From NCBI GenBank assembly GCA_030831725.1, contig JAURKN010000057.1:1-16481 (forward strand): DNA of 16,481 bases. Direction: 5' to 3'. Below are positions 1 through 8,257 of the stretch, one piece after another. Made by a program: the position numbers and the translations under genes. Position 1 is the first letter of the stretch, and the number at the start of each line of letters is the position of its first letter. Origin of the DNA: Ferruginibacter sp. Lineage in GTDB: Bacteria; Bacteroidota; Bacteroidia; Chitinophagales; Chitinophagaceae. The notes beneath the pieces are model-generated. The model made no database searches. It was given only the letters and a program-made list of their open reading frames with translations, and was not told the DNA's origin.

Positions 1-1
1 C

Positions 2-511
2 AATAAGCCAGTCATCACCCTGATCGACACACCAGGTGCTTTCCCGGGTCTGGAGGCTGAAGAGCGCGGACAAGGAGAAGCCATTGCGCGCAACATTTAC
101 GAAATGATCCGACTAAAAGTTCCTGTTATCTGCGTGATTATCGGAGAAGGCGCCAGTGGCGGAGCCCTAGGAATCGGTGTTGGTGACAAAGTGGTGATGA
201 TGGAAAACACTTGGTATACGGTAATTTCTCCGGAAAGCTGTTCCAGCATTCTATGGAGATCTTGGGATAAAAAAGAAGTAGCCGCAGAACAATTACGTCT
301 CACCGGAAAAGATATGTTGTCTTTCGGTTTGGTGGATGAAGTGATACCTGAACCATTGGGTGGCGCACATTGGGATTATGACCAAGCCGCGGAAAATCTG
401 AAAAATTTTCTGATCCCCGCTATCAACCAACTTGAATCCATTCCAGCTGAAGAAAGAGTCCAACAAAGAATTGAAAAATTCGGAAAAATGGGATTCTGGG
501 AAGAAGCCTAA
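2..511 (+). CDS. accA: Acetyl-CoA carboxylase carboxyltransferase subunit alpha (3' part)
   Basis: This is the C-terminal ~169 residues of the alpha subunit of acetyl-CoA carboxylase carboxyltransferase. With AccD it moves the carboxyl group from carboxybiotin on AccB to acetyl-CoA, giving malonyl-CoA, the first committed step of fatty-acid synthesis in the cytoplasm. The reading frame is open from base 2, so the gene starts before the window; about 145-150 N-terminal residues of a usual ~317 are missing. Visible family motifs are DTPGAFPG near the start, the glycine-rich GEGASGGALGIGVGD crotonase-fold loop that helps form the oxyanion hole, and MMENTWYTVISPE. The frame is intact to its TAA stop. 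The next gene begins 16 bases downstream, so accA seems to lead or lie within an operon of envelope genes. Identification is secure from sequence; the operon is inferred from spacing. Confidence 0.97.
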   Translation, partial: NKPVITLIDTPGAFPGLEAEERGQGEAIARNIYEMIRLKVPVICVIIGEGASGGALGIGVGDKVVMMENTWYTVISPESCSSILWRSWDKKEVAAEQLRLTGKDMLSFGLVDEVIPEPLGGAHWDYDQAAENLKNFLIPAINQLESIPAEERVQQRIEKFGKMGFWEEA

Positions 512-527
512 TTCAACTAAAACAAAC

Positions 528-1496
528 ATGCTCAATATTGGCGTATTCGGTACGGGTCATCTTGGCAAGTACCATCTGAATAATTGGAAAGAGATATCTG
601 ATACAACACTTGTAGGTTTTTTTGACCCCGATGACGCTCAAGCAAAAATCATCGAAGAACAATATCAAATCAAACGATTCCTAGACCCACAAGATTTGAT
701 GGACGCTTGTGATGCGGTAGACATTGTGGCTCCAACCATACACCATTATGCTCTTTGCGAAATGGCAATCAGAAAGGGAAAGCATGTGTTTGTGGAAAAA
801 CCGCTTACCAATACGATTGAAGAAGGACGCGAATTGATCAAACTCGTGAAAGAATCGAACGTCAAGTTTCAAGTCGGTCATGTGGAAAGATTCAACCCTG
901 CTTTCCTTGCCTTATCCGACACCCCATGCAAACCGATGTTCATCGAAGTACACAGATTGGCAGAGTTCAATCCAAGAGGTACAGACGTCAGCGTGGTATT
1001 GGATCTGATGATTCACGACATCGACATCATTCTCCATCTTGTAAAAAGTGATGTGAACTATATCTCAGCGAATGGCGTTTCCGTTATCAGTGAAACACCG
1101 GATATCGCCAATGTCAGAATTGAATTCGACAACGGATGCGTGGCGAACCTGACCAGCAGCAGAATCTCCATGAAAAAAATGAGAAAGATTCGTCTGTTTC
1201 AAAAAGATGCATATATCAGCATCGATTTCCTTGATAAAAAGACAGAGATCATTCGCATGGATAGTGAGGAAGGTTCTGATTTCAGTTTTGATTTAGAAAC
1301 GCCGAATGGGTCAAAAAAAATAAGCGTGTCATCCCCAAAAATCGAGCCGGTGAATGCGATAAAAATGGAATTGGAAGCATTTAGGGATGCGATACTGAAC
1401 AATACGGAGACCCCGGTACCGATTCAGGATGGTTATGCGGCTCTTGATGTAGCGCATCAGATTCTGGAAAAGATCAAACAACGTCAAGTCGTTTAA
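528..1496 (+). CDS. Gfo/Idh/MocA family oxidoreductase, UDP-GlcNAc 3-dehydrogenase-like
   Basis: This is a 322-residue NAD(P)-dependent sugar dehydrogenase. The Rossmann fold opens at once with IGVFGTGHLGKYH (dinucleotide-binding glycines at residues 8, 10 and 13). The family EKP motif is at 90-92, and the catalytic-domain MIHDIDI segment is at 161-167. Residues 116-125 (VGHVERFNPA) recall the subgroup that includes GnnA, which oxidises the 3-OH of UDP-GlcNAc for amide-linked lipid A; that substrate is inferred from memory and is not proven. I chose the ATG at 528 because it places the Rossmann motif at the N-terminus and avoids overlap with accA. An in-frame ATG at 432 would add 32 polar residues lying wholly inside accA and its short spacer. 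The gene sits 16 bases after accA and 12 bases before a sugar transferase, which fits a nucleotide-sugar role. No partner aminotransferase is present in the window. Confidence 0.9.
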   Translation: MLNIGVFGTGHLGKYHLNNWKEISDTTLVGFFDPDDAQAKIIEEQYQIKRFLDPQDLMDACDAVDIVAPTIHHYALCEMAIRKGKHVFVEKPLTNTIEEGRELIKLVKESNVKFQVGHVERFNPAFLALSDTPCKPMFIEVHRLAEFNPRGTDVSVVLDLMIHDIDIILHLVKSDVNYISANGVSVISETPDIANVRIEFDNGCVANLTSSRISMKKMRKIRLFQKDAYISIDFLDKKTEIIRMDSEEGSDFSFDLETPNGSKKISVSSPKIEPVNAIKMELEAFRDAILNNTETPVPIQDGYAALDVAHQILEKIKQRQVV

Positions 1497-1508
1497 CAGC
1501 CCCATCAA

Positions 1509-2921
1509 ATGGAAAACCAACCACGCATACATAGCAAATGGCTGTTGCTCTCTGATGTCGTGGTTTTCATTCTCTCCTGGTTCATCTTCTATTATTGCAG
1601 GGCTCTGATGTATGGATATGCTTTCCGCATTTCAAGCGGTTTCTTTCCAGGATTGTTTCTGTACACATTAAGCTGGACGATACTGTTCTATATCACAGGT
1701 TCTTACAGAAGCATATACTATCGCTCAAGGCTAAACGAAATATATCTCACTTTTCTGACCGTTCTTGGAGGAACAATTGTCTTGTTGTTTGTCTTCATCC
1801 TAAAAAATCCACACGAGAATAATCAGAGCTACTATCTCGAATTCATTTCAATACTTGTTCCCGTTTTCGTGCTTTCATTATCTCATCGTTTTATCTTTTT
1901 ACAACAGGCTAAAAAACAACTGAACAACGGAACAGTTTACTTCCCCACCCTGCTGTTAGGATCATCTGAAGACATTGTACCATTCTATCAGGACTTCACA
2001 AAGAATCCTGAGAACAAGACACATCGTATTGTAGGTTGTATCGTTTTCGAACAGTATGGCTCGGGTGATGATTCATCGCGAGTAATCAAAATCAATGTTC
2101 AACAGTTTGATGTCAATAACATCCAAAAAACGATTGAAGCCCATAAGATTGAAGAAATCATCATCGTACCAGGAAAAAAAGAAAGAGATGTTTTGACAAA
2201 AGTGCTCAAGCAGACAGGTCATCTGGATGTGAATATCAAAATCGCTCCTGATGCGGCAGATATACTGAGCGGTATCATTCATACCGAAAATGTCATGGCC
2301 ACCCCTTTGATAGAGGCACATACCGGAAACCTTCCACTTTGGCAACAAAATATAAAAAGACTATTCGATGTCACGTTGGCCATTTTTCTCGGATTGATTT
2401 TCATTCCATTGTTCATATACTTGGCCATTCGAGTAAGACTATCATCAAAAGGACCAATACTCTTCAAGCAGGAAAGACTCGGACATAAAGGCAAACCATT
2501 CATCATGTATAAATTCAGATCGATGGTCGCCGACGCAGAAATAAAAGGCCCTCAGCTCAGTTCATCTTCTGATTCCAGAATTACATCCTGGGGAAGGATC
2601 ATGAGAAAATGGAGACTCGATGAAACGCCACAAATATGGAATGTGCTTTTGGGAGAAATGAGCATGGTAGGCCCAAGACCGGAGCGGAAATTCTTTGCTG
2701 AAAAACTGATCGCATCTCATCCGGAATATCAATATATCTTTAAAGCAAAACCGGGGATAACAGGCTGGGGAATGATCAAGTTCGGGTATGCGTCCAATAT
2801 GGAAGAGATGATAGAAAGAATGCCTTACGACCTGATGTATGTGGAGAATGCTTCTCTTCTTCTTGACATCAAAATATTAATTTATACCATCAAACTGATC
2901 CTATCCGGAAAAGGAAAATGA
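1509..2921 (+). CDS. Polyprenyl glycosylphosphotransferase (WcaJ/Bac_transf family)
   Basis: This is a 470-residue membrane enzyme that should transfer a sugar-1-phosphate from a nucleotide sugar to undecaprenyl phosphate, starting a polysaccharide or glycan on the cytoplasmic face of the inner membrane. Hydrophobic segments are visible at about 11-30, 46-63, 84-98 and 110-130. A soluble Rossmann-like middle region follows (~145-260), then another hydrophobic segment at 285-308 leading into the catalytic PF02397 domain (~282-470). Catalytic-domain hallmarks are KRLFDV, GPILFKQERLG, KFRSM (335-339), RLDETPQ with the Asp-Glu pair at 371-372, and MVGPRPE (386-392). Length and layout match the long WcaJ-like form. 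The sugar cannot be told from sequence. Its stop codon overlaps the next start (ATGA at 2918-2921), indicating translational coupling. No downstream glycosyltransferases accompany it, which is unusual for a polysaccharide locus. Confidence 0.95.
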   Translation: MENQPRIHSKWLLLSDVVVFILSWFIFYYCRALMYGYAFRISSGFFPGLFLYTLSWTILFYITGSYRSIYYRSRLNEIYLTFLTVLGGTIVLLFVFILKNPHENNQSYYLEFISILVPVFVLSLSHRFIFLQQAKKQLNNGTVYFPTLLLGSSEDIVPFYQDFTKNPENKTHRIVGCIVFEQYGSGDDSSRVIKINVQQFDVNNIQKTIEAHKIEEIIIVPGKKERDVLTKVLKQTGHLDVNIKIAPDAADILSGIIHTENVMATPLIEAHTGNLPLWQQNIKRLFDVTLAIFLGLIFIPLFIYLAIRVRLSSKGPILFKQERLGHKGKPFIMYKFRSMVADAEIKGPQLSSSSDSRITSWGRIMRKWRLDETPQIWNVLLGEMSMVGPRPERKFFAEKLIASHPEYQYIFKAKPGITGWGMIKFGYASNMEEMIERMPYDLMYVENASLLLDIKILIYTIKLILSGKGK

Positions 2922-5671
2922 TATCTGCATCATCCATGATAAAAAAAGCCATCATATTTTTTTTGCTTTGTTTTTCATCTCGAGCTTCGATTGCCCAGCA
3001 GATAAAATACTGGCAGCAGGATCTCAAATACAATATTGTGGTGCATGTGGATGACAGTTTGAAATTGTTGAAATCGAATCTGAATCTGACATACAAAAAC
3101 AACTCTCCCGATACGCTCAAATCCATCTGGTTTCATTGCTGGCCCAATGCTTATGAGAATGACAGAACCGCTTTCAGTGAACAATTGCTGAGTTTTGGAA
3201 GAACCGACTTTTACTTTTCGCCCGAATCAAAAAAAGGATATTTGAAAGGCCTAACATTCAGCATCTCAGGAGAGCCTGCCAAGTGTAATCAGGATTCTAC
3301 GAATAAAGAGTGGGCTGAATTGATTTTGAATCAACCCTTGTTTCCCAACGAAGAATTAACCATCTCCACTCCTTTTCAGGTTAAACTTCCCTACCATTTT
3401 TCCAGAAGTGGCTATGTTGGAAGCTCTTTTCAAGCAGCTCAATGGTATCCAAAACCTGCGGTTTATGATCACAAAGGTTGGCACAAGATGCGTTACCTCG
3501 ACCAAGGTGAATTCTACGGAGAATTTGGCTCTTATGAAATAAGCATAAACATATCTGATGCATATGAGGTGGAAGCCACTGGAAAATTGCATGAAAAAAG
3601 AAAAGAAGGGAATCGAAATGTATGGACATTCAAACAAGATCAGGTTCATGATTTTGCCTGGTTTGCAGATAAATACTGGGTCACAGAGAGTGACACCATG
3701 ATGATTGATGGAAGAACGATTGAAATCACGGGTCGTCATTACAAACGAGAGCTTTATAAAGGTTTTCCGATGATTCCTTTCATCAAGAGCGCAATACGGA
3801 GCAAATCTGCCATAGTAGGCAACTATCCTTATGATGTTGTCAAGGTGGTTGAAAGTCCTTTAGCAAATGGAGGCGGCATGGAATATCCCACCATCACCCT
3901 GATAGATCAGCCATCTTCGGCAAAGGAGCTGGAAGACTTGATTCTTCACGAGGTTGGACATAATTGGTTTTATGGAATTATCGGATCGAATGAAAGAGAA
4001 CATCCATGGTTAGACGAAGGAATGAACACTTACTACGACAACCGATATTTCAAGGAGAAAAGACAAAACAAAACTGCGGATGGACAAAAGAAGAAAATGG
4101 GATTTATAAGAGGATTGTTCTCCACCCCTTTCGAAGAATTGCAATTGTCAAACACGTATCGGTTTCATACAGACTTACCAATCTCATCCTCCTCCGAATC
4201 ATTCAGCAATACCGGATACAATCTTATCGTATACAAAAAAGCAGCGAAATGGATGGAATTGATGGAACAGCAATTGGGCAAATCCAGATTCGATTCCATG
4301 ATGAAAACCTATTACCAAAAATGGGCTTTCAAACATCCTTATCCGGAAGACTTCAAGTCGGTAGCTTTTGATTATCTCGGCAATAAAACAGATTCTCTCT
4401 TCAGTCTTTTAGACAGAAAAGGACCACTCAACGGACCTTTGATCAAAAGAAAAGGTCTCACATTTTTTAACCTCTCAGCATCAGATCACAAAATCCCATT
4501 TTTTGCCATTCCACTATTGGGGTATAATGCAACAGACAAATTGATGGTCGGAGGAATCATCCACAATTACAGCATTCCTTCTGCAAGACTTCAATTCATG
4601 AGTCTGCCTCTTTTTTCACCCAAGTCGGGAAGATGGAATGGGCTTCATCGTGTGGAATATGATTTTTTTAGAGGTAACGCAGGGTCTGTTTTGAAAGGTA
4701 TGATTTCCTATGGACGCTTCAGCAATTATGCCTTTACAAACACTGAACAAAAATCTTTTTTTACAGATTTTCAAAAAACAACAGCTTCCATAAAATACCA
4801 ATTCCCTAAAAAAAATACAAACACAACAACATACCGTTTTCTGGAGTGGAAGCAATTCCATATCCGCGAATCGAATCTCAGGTTTGATTCTGATTCCAAT
4901 GGCGATGTGACAGGAATCAGAACCCTATACGGAAACAGAACACTGCAAAGACTTACGTATGGATATGAAAATTACAGAAAGCTCTACCCTTACAGTATGC
5001 AAATCGAAGCGGAGAAAGGTAAACAATTCGCTAGATTGCAATTGACTGCCAAGTACCATTTCAATTATGCAGATGGTGGAGGGCTTGATGTTAGAGCATT
5101 TGGAGGTAAGTTTTTTTATCTGGTTGATAAAAATATCAGATCCGGCTTTGAAACGGAAAGATATCATTTGAACATGACAGGACCGAACGGATTTGAAGAC
5201 TATGCCTATCAGGATTATTTCATAGGAAGAAATAGCTTTGATGATTTCAACAGTCGTCAAATCATGGAAAGAGATGGTTATTTCAAAGTAAGAACCGATT
5301 TGTTGAGCAGTAAAATCGGCAAGAATGACAACTGGCTTTTTGCGATGAATTTCAGCACCACCATTCCGGACAAAATCAATATTCTGAAATTGCTGCCGGT
5401 AAAAATTCCGTTGAGAATATTTGCCGATTTTGGAACGAATGGAACATTGATCGAAAACAAATCAAGATCCCAACAATTCTTATATGATGCCGGATTGGAA
5501 ATCAGATTGTTGAATGAAACCGTTATTTTCTATTTTCCCTTGTTGTATAGCAAGCCCTATAAAGAGTATATACAGTCAACCATTCCGGAAAACAAGTTCT
5601 GGAAAACGATGTCTTTTTCCATACAAATCAGACAATACACATTGGACAAACTCATTGCAAAATGGTTATGA
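2918..5671 (+). CDS. M1 family metallopeptidase with C-terminal outer-membrane barrel-like domain
   Basis: This is a 917-residue exported zinc aminopeptidase. A signal peptide is visible (positively charged IKK, a hydrophobic stretch, then ASIA with likely cleavage before QQ, ~residue 26/27). Residues ~35-260 form the beta-rich M1 N-terminal domain. GGGMEYP (318-324) is the substrate-binding GAMEN-type motif. HEVGH (344-348) supplies two zinc histidines and the catalytic glutamate, and E367 in WLDEG is the third zinc ligand. After about residue 530 the sequence no longer looks like an M1 enzyme. It becomes rich in alternating aromatic and polar residues, starting with GYNATDKLMVGG (535 on) and ending in strand-like repeats, which resembles a surface-antigen/BamA-type barrel. 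The start at 2918 gives an ATGA overlap; the ATG at 2936 gives a tighter signal peptide and is a fair alternative. Catalytic identity is secure; the barrel is inferred. Confidence 0.93.
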   Translation: MISASSMIKKAIIFFLLCFSSRASIAQQIKYWQQDLKYNIVVHVDDSLKLLKSNLNLTYKNNSPDTLKSIWFHCWPNAYENDRTAFSEQLLSFGRTDFYFSPESKKGYLKGLTFSISGEPAKCNQDSTNKEWAELILNQPLFPNEELTISTPFQVKLPYHFSRSGYVGSSFQAAQWYPKPAVYDHKGWHKMRYLDQGEFYGEFGSYEISINISDAYEVEATGKLHEKRKEGNRNVWTFKQDQVHDFAWFADKYWVTESDTMMIDGRTIEITGRHYKRELYKGFPMIPFIKSAIRSKSAIVGNYPYDVVKVVESPLANGGGMEYPTITLIDQPSSAKELEDLILHEVGHNWFYGIIGSNEREHPWLDEGMNTYYDNRYFKEKRQNKTADGQKKKMGFIRGLFSTPFEELQLSNTYRFHTDLPISSSSESFSNTGYNLIVYKKAAKWMELMEQQLGKSRFDSMMKTYYQKWAFKHPYPEDFKSVAFDYLGNKTDSLFSLLDRKGPLNGPLIKRKGLTFFNLSASDHKIPFFAIPLLGYNATDKLMVGGIIHNYSIPSARLQFMSLPLFSPKSGRWNGLHRVEYDFFRGNAGSVLKGMISYGRFSNYAFTNTEQKSFFTDFQKTTASIKYQFPKKNTNTTTYRFLEWKQFHIRESNLRFDSDSNGDVTGIRTLYGNRTLQRLTYGYENYRKLYPYSMQIEAEKGKQFARLQLTAKYHFNYADGGGLDVRAFGGKFFYLVDKNIRSGFETERYHLNMTGPNGFEDYAYQDYFIGRNSFDDFNSRQIMERDGYFKVRTDLLSSKIGKNDNWLFAMNFSTTIPDKINILKLLPVKIPLRIFADFGTNGTLIENKSRSQQFLYDAGLEIRLLNETVIFYFPLLYSKPYKEYIQSTIPENKFWKTMSFSIQIRQYTLDKLIAKWL

Positions 5672-6585
5672 TGGAATTGGAGCTTCAATATGTCAAACAT
5701 CAAGACGTCGACAAGAAGCGATGGGATGAGGCATTGAAAAGATCTTCAAATGCGTTGATTTATGCAGAAACAACATTTCTTGATGGAGTGTCTCCCGATT
5801 GGGATGCGATTGTTTCAAAGGATTATGAATTCATCATGCCATTGACATGGAAGAAAAAATGGGGGATTAGTTATTTGGTTCAGCCTCCATTTTCTCAACA
5901 AGGTGGCATTTTTTCTAGATACCCGATTTCAAAAGACGTTGAACAACTTTTTATCAAAAAAGCAAAAGCTGAGTTCCAATTTGCCGAATTCACCCTCAAT
6001 GTCAACCATGAAAATGCTGCTGTGTCTAATGCAACAAGGACGAACTACATTCTGTCTTTGAAAGAGACATATGAAGAAATACAAGAAAAATTCAGCACCT
6101 CGCTCCGTCAGATTCTTCATTCCATCAAAAATCAATCGCTTTCTTATAGCATCGGCTCAGACGTAAATGAAGCCATAGAACAAATCAGAACAACCAACGG
6201 CAGCAAGCTAAAAGACATTTCAACACAAGACTTTCTTCGGTTTGAAAAGCTTTGTCTGGCATATCAGCAAGAGGACAGACTCATCATTCGAAAAGTCTTC
6301 TCAAACAACCAATGGCTTTCCACCGCCTTGCTGATCAAAGATGATAAAAGGATATATAATTTGTTGTCCTGCATAACAGCAGAAGGAAGGAAGAGCAAAG
6401 CCAATCATTTCTTGTATGACAGACTCATCGCCGAATTCGCAGAAACAGGATTGATACTTGATTTTGAAGGATCAGATTTGCCTGGTGTCGCATTTTTTTA
6501 CCGTAGTTACAATCCGGAATCAGAAATCTATGCGTTTGTAAAATGGAATGATTTGCCTTTGCCAATAAGATGGCTAAAACGATGA
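5662..6585 (+). CDS. FemAB/GNAT-like acyltransferase (hypothetical function)
   Basis: This 307-residue protein has no signal peptide. I read it as a member of the FemAB-like/Acetyltransf_6 branch of the GNAT fold. This rests mainly on the late motif DFEGSDLPGV followed by FFYRSYNP (from residue 267), which matches the usual 'GS..PG...FY..F' ending of that group, and on the HFLYDRLIAEF helix before it. Relatives attach amino acids to peptidoglycan stem peptides or acylate other small substrates; the acceptor here is unknown. The gene overlaps the M1 peptidase stop. The ATG at 5668 would make the same ATGA overlap seen at the previous junction, so the true start may be 5668 or 5671 instead of 5662, a difference of two or three residues. 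It ends the plus-strand run and converges with ispD one base later. Confidence 0.8.
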   Translation: MVMMELELQYVKHQDVDKKRWDEALKRSSNALIYAETTFLDGVSPDWDAIVSKDYEFIMPLTWKKKWGISYLVQPPFSQQGGIFSRYPISKDVEQLFIKKAKAEFQFAEFTLNVNHENAAVSNATRTNYILSLKETYEEIQEKFSTSLRQILHSIKNQSLSYSIGSDVNEAIEQIRTTNGSKLKDISTQDFLRFEKLCLAYQQEDRLIIRKVFSNNQWLSTALLIKDDKRIYNLLSCITAEGRKSKANHFLYDRLIAEFAETGLILDFEGSDLPGVAFFYRSYNPESEIYAFVKWNDLPLPIRWLKR

Positions 6586-6586
6586 G

Positions 6587-7273
6587 TTAGTTTATTCTTT
6601 GCAAGAGCAATTTTTCAGCAAGAATCAAATCCATGGGAAAAGTGATTTTGATATTTGCCTCCTCCCCTTCTATCAATGCTATCTCATGACCTAAATGCTG
6701 AACGACACTTGCCTCATCTGTGAATGAATCCTGATATTCCAATAGAAATGCTTTCTTCAATAAGCCGGCATCAAAGGCCTGAGGTGTTTGGACGATTCTG
6801 ATTTCATTTCTCATCAAATTCCGACTGCCTGTTTCAGTAATCTGACGAATGCTATCTCGCGACATTACCACAGGAATGGCAGACTGGTTGTTCTCGGCAT
6901 TTGTGATGCAACGAAGAACCAACTCTTGTGTGAGCATACAGCGCACTGCATCGTGAACCAATACAACAGCATCTTCCGGAACAATAGAAAGTCCATTTTT
7001 TACGGAGTGAAAACGGGTTTTGCCACCTGCGACAAATTGAACTGATTTGTCATCGTACCCATGCTTTTGCAACAGTTGCATGCCGTACTCCATATGTGCT
7101 TCTGGAAAAACTACAATAAGCTTAATTTGATCGTCTGCCTTATGAAATGCATCAAGGGTATGTACAATCACTGGTTTGTCCAGCAATGAAATGAATTGTT
7201 TAGGTTCATCCGAATTCATTCTAGACCCACTTCCTCCGGCTACTATGATGGCAAAAACTTTTCTTGAGCGCAT
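6587..7273 (-). CDS. ispD: 2-C-methyl-D-erythritol 4-phosphate cytidylyltransferase
   Basis: This 228-residue enzyme of the MEP isoprenoid pathway joins CTP and methylerythritol 4-phosphate to give CDP-methylerythritol in the cytoplasm. The nucleotide loop AGGSGSRM with DEPKQF carries the catalytic Arg (R18) and Lys (K25). VHDAVR (106-111) gives the substrate aspartate (D108) and arginine (R111). VQTPQAF is at 161-167, FTDEASV at 184-190, and NIKIT (207-211) supplies the CTP/MEP-side lysine (K209). Length is typical. The family motif usually reads HDA-x-RP; here a cysteine stands in place of the proline, a mild oddity beside intact catalytic residues. The gene starts 8 bases after the asparaginase stop, so the two are probably co-transcribed. 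Through undecaprenyl phosphate it indirectly supplies the sugar transferase encoded on the opposite strand. Confidence 0.96.
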   Translation of the reverse strand: MRSRKVFAIIVAGGSGSRMNSDEPKQFISLLDKPVIVHTLDAFHKADDQIKLIVVFPEAHMEYGMQLLQKHGYDDKSVQFVAGGKTRFHSVKNGLSIVPEDAVVLVHDAVRCMLTQELVLRCITNAENNQSAIPVVMSRDSIRQITETGSRNLMRNEIRIVQTPQAFDAGLLKKAFLLEYQDSFTDEASVVQHLGHEIALIEGEEANIKITFPMDLILAEKLLLQRIN

Positions 7274-7281
7274 GTTAGATT

Positions 7282-8244
7282 TTAAATCGGATAATTTTCA
7301 CGGTAAATCCCGAAGATTTTTTCACCCTTATGATTCATCATTGCCCTGTACATTCCGGCTGTGTTGAATACCATTGCCGTATTGCCTTCCGCATCAACGC
7401 CAATCATTCCACCTGCTCCTTGAATCGAGACCAGTTTTTTATGGACAACCTCATTCATGGCCTCCTCCAAACTCAAACCTTTGTATTCCATCAAAGCACT
7501 TACATCATATGCTGCCACAGAACGAATAAAAAGTTCCCCATGTCCTGTGCAGCTGATTCCACATGTATTGTTATTGGCATAGGTTCCAGCTCCGATTACA
7601 GGAGAGTCACCGATTCTGCCATATTTTTTATTCGTCATTCCTCCTGTGCTGGTAGCTGCCGCGATATTTCCATGCATGTCTAATGCAACCGCTCCAACCG
7701 TTCCAAATTTTTTATCCTTCATCAACTCATTCAAATCCTGATGGGTATGATCGAGTGAATATGTATCACTGTCTCGTATCTCTTTCCATTGGTCATATCT
7801 GAACTGAGAAAAGAAATAATCGTCCGGCTCCAGTTTAAGTCCTCTTTTTATCGCAAAATCATTCGCTCCTTTTCCGCTTAAAAAAACATGGTTGCTCTCC
7901 GCCATCACTTCGTATGCCAATTGAATCGGATTCCTGACATTACGTACTCCTGTAATCGCACCTGCTTTGAGTGTTTTACCATCCATGATCGCAGCGTCCA
8001 TCTCCTGAACGCCTTTTTTGGTAAAGACAGATCCCCTGCCGGCATTGAACAACAAATTATCTTCCAATGTTCTGATAGCATCTTGAATCGCATCCAATGC
8101 ATCTCCCCCTTTTTCCAATATGTTTTTCCCAGCCAAGACAGCTTCCTCCAAACCTCTTACATATGCTTCCTCCAACTGAGGTGTCATATCCGATTTAAGG
8201 ATTGTGCCTGCACCACCATGAATGACGATTGAGTATTTACCCAT
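7282..8244 (-). CDS. Isoaspartyl peptidase / L-asparaginase (EcAIII-type Ntn hydrolase)
   Basis: This is a 320-residue plant-type asparaginase precursor. Such enzymes cleave themselves into alpha and beta chains, then hydrolyse beta-aspartyl (isoAsp) dipeptides and, more weakly, asparagine. The start IVIHGGAGTI is the family N-terminus, and LFNAGRGSVFT (65-75) is the family motif that follows it. The cleavage site is clear: KKF-G|TVGAV, making Thr182 the N-terminal nucleophile. Downstream ATSTGGMTNKKYGRIGDSPVIG holds the usual substrate-binding Thr/Gly/Arg/Asp residues, and the later SCTGHGE segment is also typical. No signal peptide is present, so it should act in the cytoplasm, unlike secreted glycosylasparaginases. 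A-rich sequence with AAGGA lies just before the ATG. It is first in a two-gene unit with ispD; the metabolic link between them is not obvious. Confidence 0.95.
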   Translation of the reverse strand: MGKYSIVIHGGAGTILKSDMTPQLEEAYVRGLEEAVLAGKNILEKGGDALDAIQDAIRTLEDNLLFNAGRGSVFTKKGVQEMDAAIMDGKTLKAGAITGVRNVRNPIQLAYEVMAESNHVFLSGKGANDFAIKRGLKLEPDDYFFSQFRYDQWKEIRDSDTYSLDHTHQDLNELMKDKKFGTVGAVALDMHGNIAAATSTGGMTNKKYGRIGDSPVIGAGTYANNNTCGISCTGHGELFIRSVAAYDVSALMEYKGLSLEEAMNEVVHKKLVSIQGAGGMIGVDAEGNTAMVFNTAGMYRAMMNHKGEKIFGIYRENYPI

Positions 8245-8257
8245 TTCCTTTTTTTTT

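Noticed and set aside
432..527. A longer start for the Gfo/Idh/MocA gene at 432
   Set aside because: It would add 32 polar residues read in a second frame of accA and push the Rossmann motif away from the N-terminus; ATG 528 fits the family.
2941..2964. A7 and T8 runs in the M1 signal-peptide region as a phase switch
   Set aside because: Both are explained by Lys and Phe codons of an ordinary signal peptide, and the runs are short for slippage switching.
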